Source of the DNA: Chloroflexota bacterium
Lineage (GTDB): Bacteria > Chloroflexota > Anaerolineae > Anaerolineales > Anaerolineaceae
NCBI GenBank assembly: GCA_029548365.1
Contig: JAKPNN010000044.1
Span: forward strand, 1-64,000
Reading direction: 5' to 3'
DNA length: 64,000 bases
In this document: one piece after another, positions 37,854 to 46,500 of the stretch
Numbering within the stretch: position 1 is the stretch's first letter
Layout: the number at the start of each line of letters is the position of its first letter
Made by a program: the position numbers and the translations under genes
The notes under the pieces: model-generated
Databases searched by the model: none
The model's input: the letters and a program-made list of their open reading frames with translations, nothing else
What the model was told of the DNA's origin: nothing

Positions 37854-38534
37854 ATGGGTTTACCAACCATAATTGCAATTGACGGGCCAGCAGGATCCGG
37901 CAAATCGACCCTGGGGCTTCTGCTGGCAAAGGAGTTGGGTTACCTGCTTTTTGATACGGGTATCATGTATCGGACGTTGACCCTGGCAGCACTACAGAGG
38001 GGATTGAATATCCAGGATGAAGCTGCGATCGGTGCATTAGCAGAGATGGTTCATATTGATATCGAGCCGCCCAGCATTGATGACGGCCGGGATTGTGATG
38101 TTCTGCTGGATGGACAGGATGTGACCTGGGCGATCCGCTCAGATGAGGTCAATGCCTATGTGTCGGATGTCTCGATTTATGCAGCGGTCAGGAAAGCCAT
38201 GACCGATCAGCAGCGGCGCGTTGCATCGGTTAACAAGGTGGTGGTAGTCGGGCGTGATATTGGCACCGTGGTGATACCGAATGCAGACCTGAAGATATAT
38301 TTGGATGCTTCAGTTGAAGTCAGGGCACAGCGGCGGTTCAGGGAGATGATCAACCGGGGGGAGGAGGCTGATTTTGATGAGGTGCTGCGCTCATTGACAA
38401 ACCGGGATCGAATTGATTCCACCAGGGAGATTGCACCATTAAAAGCAGCGGAAGATGCCGTTGTGATCAATTCTGACGGCTTGAGCATTAAGGAAGTTTT
38501 AGCAAAAGCAAAGGAGCTTGTTTACCATGTGTGA
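37854..38534 (+). CDS. cmk: Cytidylate kinase
   Basis: Phosphorylates CMP and dCMP. The P-loop is IDGPAGSGKST (about residues 9-19), followed by YLLFDTGIMYRTLTLAAL, the CMP-binding VVGRDIGTVVIPNADLKIYLDAS segment, and RDRIDSTREIAPLKAA with the LID arginines. The ATG at 37854 has GAGG six bases upstream and gives the normal 226-residue length; earlier in-frame ATGs at 37833 and 37842 overlap the previous gene or destroy that site. The stop overlaps the start of the secernin-like gene by 8 bases. Confidence 0.95.
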   Translation: MGLPTIIAIDGPAGSGKSTLGLLLAKELGYLLFDTGIMYRTLTLAALQRGLNIQDEAAIGALAEMVHIDIEPPSIDDGRDCDVLLDGQDVTWAIRSDEVNAYVSDVSIYAAVRKAMTDQQRRVASVNKVVVVGRDIGTVVIPNADLKIYLDASVEVRAQRRFREMINRGEEADFDEVLRSLTNRDRIDSTREIAPLKAAEDAVVINSDGLSIKEVLAKAKELVYHV

Positions 38535-39870
38535 TACATTTGTTGCCCTTGGAAATGCTACCAAAGACGGTTCGGTGATCTTTGGAAAAAACAGCGATCG
38601 ACATCCAAATGAAGCACATATGATTCAAATCATCCCACGTGCACATCATCCAGAAGGGGCGCAGGTGAAATGTACGTATATCCGTGTGCCGCAAGTACGA
38701 GAAACGAATGCGGTCTTGCTGTCCAGACCTTTTTGGATCTGGGGAGCGGAAATGGGCGCAAACGAACACGGCCTGGTGATTGGCAATGAAGCCGTTTTCA
38801 CTAAAGTGCCTTACGATAAAGAGCCCGGTTTGATCGGCATGGATTTTATTCGCCTGGCGCTTGAACGGACTGCCACAGCCAATGAAGCCTTGGATTTGAT
38901 GATCACGCTCCTGGAAGACTATGGGCAGGGCGGAAATTCAACCTGCTTTGGAGAGTTTTATTATCATAACAGTTTTTTGATTGCGGACACCCAGGAGGCG
39001 TGGATATTTGAAACAGCCGGGAAACACTGGGCGGCTGAAAAAGTGCGAGATATCCGGACGATCTCAAATATCATCAGTATTGGTGATCATTGGGATCGGG
39101 CTTCATCCGACCTGGTTTCATATGCGGTTTCCAAGGGTTGGTGTAAAAGTGCGGACTCCTTTAATTTCAGCAAATGTTATAGTGACCTGATCTTCACAAA
39201 CTTTGGCGCCGGAAAACATCGCTCGTGTCGGACTGGCGAACTTCTGAAAGCAAAACTGGGCGAGATCGACGTCCCCTATGCAATGATGGTGCTCCGTGAT
39301 CATGGGCCAGAAGCAGATCAAAATTGGCAGCCGGGTCGAGGGATTCTGGGCGTTGAGGTGTGTATGCATGCCAGTTTTGGCCCGGCAAGGGGCAACCAGG
39401 CAACCGGTGCCATGATCTCTCACCTGACACCAAAACAGCACACTCATTGGCTGACGGCGACATCGGCAACCTGCACCTCCGTCTTCAAACCGGTGTGGAT
39501 CGATGCAGGCTTGCCAGACTTGGGTCCAGACCCGACAGGAACTTATGATTCAGCAACTTTGTGGTGGCGGCATGAAAATCTTCATCGCGAAATATTGCGT
39601 GATTACGCCACACGAATCAGGCTGATTGAAACTGAGCGGGAGAACCTTGAAGCTGATTTCCTGAGCCGAGCGGATGGCATGCAAGCTGAACCCCAGGCAG
39701 CGCGGGCTGCATTGACGCAAACATGCTTTCGAGAGGTCGATACAGTTGAAACAGAGTGGCTGGCGAAGGTAATTGAGCAGCCTGTAATGGATCGGCGGTC
39801 CGTGCTGGATCGGATTGCCTGGAGCGGTTTTGACCGCAAAGTGAATCGTCCAAGCATACCCCGGTCGTAG
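38527..39870 (+). CDS. Secernin-like peptidase C69 family protein
   Basis: An Ntn-hydrolase of 447 residues. The protein begins MCDTFVALGNATKDGSVIFG, where Cys2 is the expected N-terminal nucleophile once Met1 is removed, followed by KNSDRHPNEAH. The length and GGNSTCFGEFYYHNSFLIADTQEAW segment near residue 138 fit secernin/C69 proteins, which include dipeptidases, although several have unknown substrates. The ATG at 38527 with AAAGGAG upstream is chosen because it exposes Cys2; an in-frame TTG at 38518 would bury it. No signal peptide, so cytosolic. Confidence 0.88.
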   Translation: MCDTFVALGNATKDGSVIFGKNSDRHPNEAHMIQIIPRAHHPEGAQVKCTYIRVPQVRETNAVLLSRPFWIWGAEMGANEHGLVIGNEAVFTKVPYDKEPGLIGMDFIRLALERTATANEALDLMITLLEDYGQGGNSTCFGEFYYHNSFLIADTQEAWIFETAGKHWAAEKVRDIRTISNIISIGDHWDRASSDLVSYAVSKGWCKSADSFNFSKCYSDLIFTNFGAGKHRSCRTGELLKAKLGEIDVPYAMMVLRDHGPEADQNWQPGRGILGVEVCMHASFGPARGNQATGAMISHLTPKQHTHWLTATSATCTSVFKPVWIDAGLPDLGPDPTGTYDSATLWWRHENLHREILRDYATRIRLIETERENLEADFLSRADGMQAEPQAARAALTQTCFREVDTVETEWLAKVIEQPVMDRRSVLDRIAWSGFDRKVNRPSIPRS

Positions 39871-39926
39871 ATTGACGAATATCCGCACTGGCTTGAATGA
39901 AAATGTGGGCAGTGCTGTAGAGATGT

Positions 39927-39932
39927 TATAAT
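39927..39932 (+). promoter_or_regulatory. -10 element of the sensor kinase gene
   Basis: A perfect TATAAT stands 28 nt before the ATG at 39961. No good -35 is visible at 16-18 nt, so confidence is limited. Confidence 0.4.
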
Positions 39933-39960
39933 GATTAAAATCATCACCAGACTCTGAAAA

Positions 39961-42900
39961 ATGGCAGACATCCTTGTACCATTGACACCAGGATATACGT
40001 TGATTATGCCGGATCACCCGGGCATCTTGATCGCCTGGGTGATTGGTTTGATCGCGCTTGTGATTCTGGTTGTTTTATTGCGCGATCGAACCTTCAAATT
40101 GAATCGTGCCAGCTTGAGTTGGTTTGCTGGATTGAGTCTTCTGATTTTAATTTTGACTCCCTTCATGGGTATTTTTCCTCGCATGAGCCCAATCATAGCA
40201 CCTGGGGAGGCGCCATTTCAGCATTTGATGTTTTTTGCTGCCATCCCCTGGATGGTTGGGGCTGGTGTACTGGGTCTTGCTCCGGCGGCTTTCCTGGCAG
40301 GAATTTCTGGACTTTTGTTGGCGTATTCAGACACGCACAACATCTTCACGCCGCTGGTGATGATGATTGCAGCAATTGTTTATAGCTGGTGCATTCGACA
40401 GCGATATCGAACGAATTTTTATACATGGCTGCGCCACCCAATCATTGCAGCAATTGCCAGTATGCTGGCATCGGCCCCCTCGGTTTTTCTTGTGCTGACC
40501 TTATGCGCCTCCGGGCCAACCGGGGCCAGGCTTGGGATAGCAATAACACGTTTCCCGGTGGTGATGTTCACCCTGGGGGGAATGCTGCTCATTGGCGGGG
40601 CGACCTGTATGATCGTTCAAGCCCTCGCAGCAAAATATTGGGCACATAAAACACCTCTGAAACCTGCCCCTGGCGAGGTTCATTTCAGGTATCGCTTGTT
40701 GGGTTACGCTACACCGATATTTATGATTGTGCTCGTCGGGGTTCTGCTAACCACCTGGTCACTGGGTCAAAGCCACGCCAGGAAGCAAATCCTCAAACAG
40801 CTGACCGGAACAACCGCGATTGCTGCGGAAAGTTTGGGCGTTTTCTTGAACACAGGCGATCAAATACTGGATACCCTGGCGGCTAATCCTCAGATGAGTT
40901 CTGGGTCTGATGAACAAATTTCAGCATTTCTTCAAGAAGCACAAAGCTCTTCAAATTTCTTCGAGTGGTTGGCTGCGTTTGATGCTGAAGGGCACCTGGT
41001 TGCAGGCAATCCCCCGGGTTTGTCGCCAGATATCCTGCTGGATGACGATCTTTTCCAACTGATAACCGTTAATAATGAGCGGAGGCCTGCGCATTTCTTC
41101 GTGGCTGGGATGGGGGATGAGAATTACGGTTTGATGTGCTTTGTCACCAGTGTTGAACGCCAGCCCGAAGCGCAACAACAGTTTTTATGGGGTCTGACGA
41201 AGATTGACGAGAACCGCGTCGCGCAACCCCTGGTAATTGCCAAAAACGCGTTGGAGGACCAGGGTGGCGCCATCTCTATTATGGATGCTGGCGGACGCGT
41301 TATTTACCATTGGAATAGTGAAGACCGGGTTGAAGAAATACCAACGGCAAATCTTACAACTGCCACTTTTTTCCAGGGTGCATCAAGAGATGGTCGATTG
41401 ATGTTGAACTATTATCAACCTGCGGTTGGCACTGATTGGGGTTTGACTGCAAACCTGCCTGCTCAGGTCATCCAGGAAATGGCCTGGGAACTCACCCGGA
41501 CCAACCTGTTGATTGCTGGCGGTGTGATGATTTTTATTTTCATTGTGGCGTGGATTGGGTTGACTCCGATTGTCAATGAATTAGAAACCATGTCTCTGGC
41601 TATTAATGCAGTTCTTGCAGGCGGATATGATTCTGACCCATTAAAGAAGCGTGCTTATCCTGATAGGGGTTATTTGAAAACTGCTTTTCGGAACATGATC
41701 ACAATTCAACAGAAACGCATGAACCAGCATGAAAAGCTATTATCTGCAAGTGTTAAGGTTGCCGAACGCCAGAACCTCGCTGAAACGCTGCATCTGATTC
41801 TGGCTGCAGCGCTTGTGGATGGCGTTTGTGCTGCCAGGGTTGTGATGGTCAATTCTGATTTAACCGCGGAATCACTGCTTTCTGAGCATCGATTTGGGAT
41901 TGGCTCGCATGCAAACGTGCTGGCAGCATGGGACCAGGCTGTGGCAGGCCTGGTTCTGAAGAGCGGGGCGCAGACTCTGAACCATGATGAGATATTAAGA
42001 CAACTGCCCCTGATTGAGAATCGTCCAGAAATTGCTTCAGTGACCATGTTGCCTTTGAAATGGGAAGCTTCACATTTGGGCGTTATGTGGGTCGCCTTTA
42101 CCGATAATGATGACCCTGATGAAGCCATTATGCCCTATCTAAAACAATTGGCACACATCACCAGTTTGGCGATCATCAATGCGCGCACCTATCGAGATTC
42201 TCAACTCTCGACGGCATTAATAATGACATTATTCGATTTATTGCCAGATGCAGTTGTAATCACAGATCGACACAATCAGGTGCTGCTGCACAATAAAAAA
42301 GCAAGACAATTGTTTTTTGATCGCGATGGACGTTTTGAAGGCGAACTTATCAATGATTTCTTATCGCAGCATGACCTTTCGAAGCCAAATTTAAATGTGG
42401 ATCAAATGGTTAAGTCAAAGGAGGTACAATTACATGATGGGAATCTTTATGACCTGATTTACAGTCCGATCCAAATTGAGGGGAACCAGCATCCAAACGC
42501 GATAATAATCAAGGATTTATCATCGCAGAGAGAAGCTGACGCGTTAAAAACTGATTTTGTTACCATGGTCAGCCATGAGCTGCGGTCTCCATTGACATTG
42601 ATTCTCGGATACGCTAAGATTCTGCGCTTGACCGGTAATTTGAATGAGCAACAGGACAGCTATATCAGCAATATTATTAATGGCGTGGAAGGGATGAAAG
42701 AGCTGGTGCAAAAGTTGCTCGATATTGGTCGTTTAGAAAGTGGAGATCCGCTTGAGATTCACCCGATGACTGCTGAACAAATCATTAACCGGGTGGTGGA
42801 GAGCCTGAAAGCAAAGGCGAAGCAAAAACAAATTTCTCTGCAGATTGATTTGCCTGAATCCCCGATTACGATCGTAGGAGATCAGATGTTTCTTACACAG

Positions 42901-43224
42901 GCATTGAGAAATCTGGTTGATAATGGGATAAAATTTTCAAAAATGGGCGGTGAGGTTATTGTCTCTGTCACCGAGAGGGATGAGCGCGTGGTTTTTGTGG
43001 TTCAGGATAAAGGGATTGGAATTGCCCCCCTGGATCAGCGAAAATTGTTTAAGAAATTTTCTCGAATCACCACAAATGCTGAAGCTGATGATGAAGGTAG
43101 TGGGTTGGGTTTGGCGATTGTGAAAAACATTGCAGAACGGCATGGTGGAGAGGTTCGAATGGAAAGCCAGTTAGGTAAAGGGAGTACTTTTTACTTTGAA
43201 ATTCCACGAAAATACTCAGCATAA
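39961..43224 (+). CDS. Orphan multidomain sensor histidine kinase
   Basis: A 1087-residue membrane sensor. An N-terminal block of about seven helices (residues 20-265) is followed by an external Cache-like domain (about 270-515) and another helix (LLIAGGVMIFIFIVAWIGL). A GAF-like region (about 590-745), a PAS domain (about 755-855), HisKA with VSHELRSPLTL (phospho-accepting His about 872) and HATPase_c with NLVDNGIKFS, DKGIGI and GSGLGLAIVKN complete it. The two sensing zones suggest one external and one or two internal signals. No response regulator gene is adjacent, so the partner is unknown. The ATG has no strong Shine-Dalgarno. Confidence 0.92.
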   Translation: MADILVPLTPGYTLIMPDHPGILIAWVIGLIALVILVVLLRDRTFKLNRASLSWFAGLSLLILILTPFMGIFPRMSPIIAPGEAPFQHLMFFAAIPWMVGAGVLGLAPAAFLAGISGLLLAYSDTHNIFTPLVMMIAAIVYSWCIRQRYRTNFYTWLRHPIIAAIASMLASAPSVFLVLTLCASGPTGARLGIAITRFPVVMFTLGGMLLIGGATCMIVQALAAKYWAHKTPLKPAPGEVHFRYRLLGYATPIFMIVLVGVLLTTWSLGQSHARKQILKQLTGTTAIAAESLGVFLNTGDQILDTLAANPQMSSGSDEQISAFLQEAQSSSNFFEWLAAFDAEGHLVAGNPPGLSPDILLDDDLFQLITVNNERRPAHFFVAGMGDENYGLMCFVTSVERQPEAQQQFLWGLTKIDENRVAQPLVIAKNALEDQGGAISIMDAGGRVIYHWNSEDRVEEIPTANLTTATFFQGASRDGRLMLNYYQPAVGTDWGLTANLPAQVIQEMAWELTRTNLLIAGGVMIFIFIVAWIGLTPIVNELETMSLAINAVLAGGYDSDPLKKRAYPDRGYLKTAFRNMITIQQKRMNQHEKLLSASVKVAERQNLAETLHLILAAALVDGVCAARVVMVNSDLTAESLLSEHRFGIGSHANVLAAWDQAVAGLVLKSGAQTLNHDEILRQLPLIENRPEIASVTMLPLKWEASHLGVMWVAFTDNDDPDEAIMPYLKQLAHITSLAIINARTYRDSQLSTALIMTLFDLLPDAVVITDRHNQVLLHNKKARQLFFDRDGRFEGELINDFLSQHDLSKPNLNVDQMVKSKEVQLHDGNLYDLIYSPIQIEGNQHPNAIIIKDLSSQREADALKTDFVTMVSHELRSPLTLILGYAKILRLTGNLNEQQDSYISNIINGVEGMKELVQKLLDIGRLESGDPLEIHPMTAEQIINRVVESLKAKAKQKQISLQIDLPESPITIVGDQMFLTQALRNLVDNGIKFSKMGGEVIVSVTERDERVVFVVQDKGIGIAPLDQRKLFKKFSRITTNAEADDEGSGLGLAIVKNIAERHGGEVRMESQLGKGSTFYFEIPRKYSA

Positions 43225-43421
43225 TCACAGCGAGAATTTATAGCACTCGTAAAGAAAAAATCGTTGTGTGGGCAGAAACAAAGAATCCTTCCAACAATCA
43301 AGCAAAATATTAAGATATATAGAAATTATCAATATTATATTTAAGAATCAAAGCATTTCTCGCCTTTACGTAGCCATTATCTACGAATTTGGTGTTAATT
43401 TCAATATTCTCAAGGAAAAGT

Positions 43422-43451
43422 TTGACAAACTGCATATTAATTGGCTATAAT
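43422..43451 (+). promoter_or_regulatory. rpoC promoter
   Basis: Consensus TTGACA (43422-43427) and TATAAT (43446-43451) with an 18-nt spacer. The predicted start is near 43459, leaving a leader of about 118 nt. It is one of the strongest promoters in the window. The rest of the 352-bp gap to its left (43225-43421) is AT-rich and shows nothing further. Confidence 0.85.
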
Positions 43452-43498
43452 TAAAGTTTGCATGTATCGAACTGATATTAAATGGATTAAGTAGAATG

Positions 43499-43529
43499 CC
43501 TGAGAAGTGCTGAATTTCTCGAGGTTTTT
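43499..43529 (+). promoter_or_regulatory. Terminator-like hairpin in the rpoC leader
   Basis: CCT-GAGAA (43499-43506) pairs with TTCTC-G-AGG (43516-43524), eight pairs with one bulged G, followed by TTTTT (43525-43529). It lies between the rpoC promoter and the start codon, so if it terminates it would attenuate rpoC. A second small hairpin CGAG/CTCG (43520-43533) is mutually exclusive with it. Confidence 0.4.
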
Positions 43530-43576
43530 CTCGCGTTAATCATGGTATTTCTTCTAATGGTTATAGGAGGTTCTTA

Positions 43577-46500
43577 GTGGAAACAAAGGGATTAAAAACA
43601 CTGCGGATTGGACTTGCATCTCCTGAGGTGATTCGCAAATGGTCTTATGGCGAGGTTCTGAAGCCAGAGACCATCAATTATCGTAAATTGCGCCCTGAAA
43701 AAGACGGTTTGTTTTGTGAAGCCATCTTTGGACCCACACGTGACTTTCACTGTTATTGTGGAAAATATAAGAACAGTCGCAAAAAGGGGATTACTTGCGA
43801 TATGTGTAATGTTGAAATCACGCGTTCTTCTGTCAGGCGTGAACGAATGGGTCATATCGATCTGGCAGCGCCCGTGGCACACATCTGGTACACTCGCCGC
43901 ATCCCTTCATACTTAGGATTGATATTAAATATCTCACGCAGGAACCTGGATCGCGTGTTGTATTTTGCACAATACATCGTGACCTACGTCAATGAAGACG
44001 CTCGGCAAAAAGCCCTTAAACGCTTGGATGATGAAATCAGCCTTTCTGAAAGAGACCTGGGTGACAAAATCAACGCGCAGATTGTCGAAGAGAAAAAAGC
44101 TCGGGACAGAGCCCTGAAAGAAAATGAATCGGAGCGAGTTCGGCTTCAGGAAAGCTACGATGAACAAGTCGGTAATCGGATTGACCCGGTGATCAAGGAA
44201 GGTCAACGCCTGGAAAGCGAAATCCAGACCCGGATGGGAAAGAAAATCCGCAAGGCGATCGTTTTCAATGTGCTGGATAAAGAAGAATTGATTGTTGATG
44301 TCGGCGGGGAGGTGATGCCTGCACATCTCAGCCAGGTGCAGAAGATTGTCAAGGAAATGATTGAGGTGCTGGAAGCAGACCTGAAAGAACAACGCGATCA
44401 TGAATTGGAACACCTGTCCTTGCAGAAGGAAGAGATCAGGGCGGCTTCCGAGTTAAAAATGGAAGAACTGCGCAATATGCTGGTTGATCAGGCAGAGGAG
44501 AGCCAAACAGAATCAGCTCGTTCGCGCGACGAGTTATATGAGCTGGAACCCTTTACGTTTCTCAGTGAAGCACGCTATCGCGATTTAAAATCCCGTTGGG
44601 GGCAGGTCTTTCGGGCGGATATGGGGGCAGAAGCATTTTATGATATTCTCAAACGAATCGATCTGGATGCAATGGCTGAAGAGCTATGGGAAGAGATTAA
44701 CACCACCCGCAGCAAACAAAAACGGAAAAAAGCCACCCGTCGGTTGAGTGTGATCGAGGCTTTTCGCCGCTCGAATAATAAACCAGAATGGATCATTATG
44801 ACCGTGTTGCCGGTCATCCCTCCTGATTTGCGCCCGATGGTACAGCTTGATGGTGGGCGTTTTGCAACCTCAGATTTGAACGACTTGTATCGCCGTGTAA
44901 TTAACCGCAATAATCGCTTGAAACGGTTGTTAGAACTGGGCGCACCTGATGTGATTGTTCGCAATGAAAAGCGTATGTTGCAGGAAGCAGTTGACTCGCT
45001 AATTGATAATTCTCAACGTGGTAAAGCGCTTTCACGTCGTGGACGGCGAGAATTACGTTCCTTGAGTGATATGCTCAAAGGGAAGAAGGGCCGTTTCCGT
45101 CGGAATCTTTTAGGGAAGCGAGTGGATTTTTCCGGTCGATCTGTAATCGTTGTTGGGCCGTATTTAAAATTGCATCAATGTGGTTTACCCAAGTCTATGG
45201 CTTTAGAATTGTATCGACCCTTCGTGTATTCTCAGTTAATGGAGCAGGAATATGCGGGAAATATCAAAAGTGCCAAACGTTTAATTGAGCGCGGCCGGCC
45301 GGAAGTTTGGGAAATCCTGGAAGAGGTGATCAAAGATCGGCCGGTGCTGTTGAATCGAGCGCCCACACTGCACAGGTTAGGGATCCAGGCTTTCGAGCCG
45401 ATTCTGATCGAAGGTAATGCGATTCAATTGCATCCTTTGGTGACGACTGCTTTTAATGCAGACTTCGATGGTGATCAGATGGCGGTTCATGTGCCATTAT
45501 CGGATAAGGCTGTTACCGAAGCTCGCGAGTTAATGCTGGCGACAAAGAACTTGCTCAAACCAGCTAATGGTGAACCGATCATCAGCCCATCAAAAGATAT
45601 GGTTCTGGGTGTGTATTACCTCACCATGGAAGTAGATGAAAAACAGGAAGGCGATCCCCGCGCGTTTTCCAGTATTGATGAAGTGGTGATGGCCTACTCT
45701 ATGGGACTGGTCCATGTGCATGAGAGAATTAAATTGCTGACTGAAACCTGGTACGATCAGGACAATACTCGAATGGAGAATTCGGCTACCAGGATCATTG
45801 ATACCACGGTTGGCCGCACGATTTTCAACAATGCCCTGACTGAGCGCATGCGCTTTTACAACCATGAACTGGATAAGAATGGTGTGAGAGACCTGGTCGC
45901 AGAGGTCTATGATATCTGCGGACAGGAAGAAACCTGCATCATCGCTGATCAAATTAAAGATATCGGTTTTCAATATGCAACCCGCTCGGGAGTAACGATT
46001 GCTATTGCTGATATTACTGTGCCTGCCAGTAAAGCAGGGATATTACAGGCTGCGCAAGAAAAAGTGGATGAAATCAATCAAAGTTGGAATCTTGGACTTT
46101 CGACCGTCGATGAGCGGGACAAAATGATCAATGATACTTGGATGGAAAGCAATGATCAGGTCACGCATGAGGTAGAGAAAGCGCTTGATCCAATGGGGGA
46201 TTTGGCAACCATGGCGAGAAGCGGCGCAAGCAAAGGTGGTTTCAACACGATTTCCCAGTTGGCGGGCATGAAAGGATTGGTATCCGATCCAAGCGGGCGC
46301 GTCATCAGCATGCCAATTCGCTCGAATTTTCGTGAAGGTATGACCCCGTTTGAGTATTATATTTCAACGCATGGTGCTCGTAAAGGCTTGGCTGATACCG
46401 CGTTAAAGACCGCCGATGCAGGCTACCTTACCCGGCGTCTGGTGGATGTTGCCCAGGACGTTATTGTAAATGAAGAAGATTGCGGCACGTATCAGGGCAT

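Noticed and set aside
43268-43450. 60-codon ORF before rpoC
   Set aside because: It is AT-rich, lacks a ribosome site, begins with GTG, and runs through the rpoC promoter; I treat it as chance.
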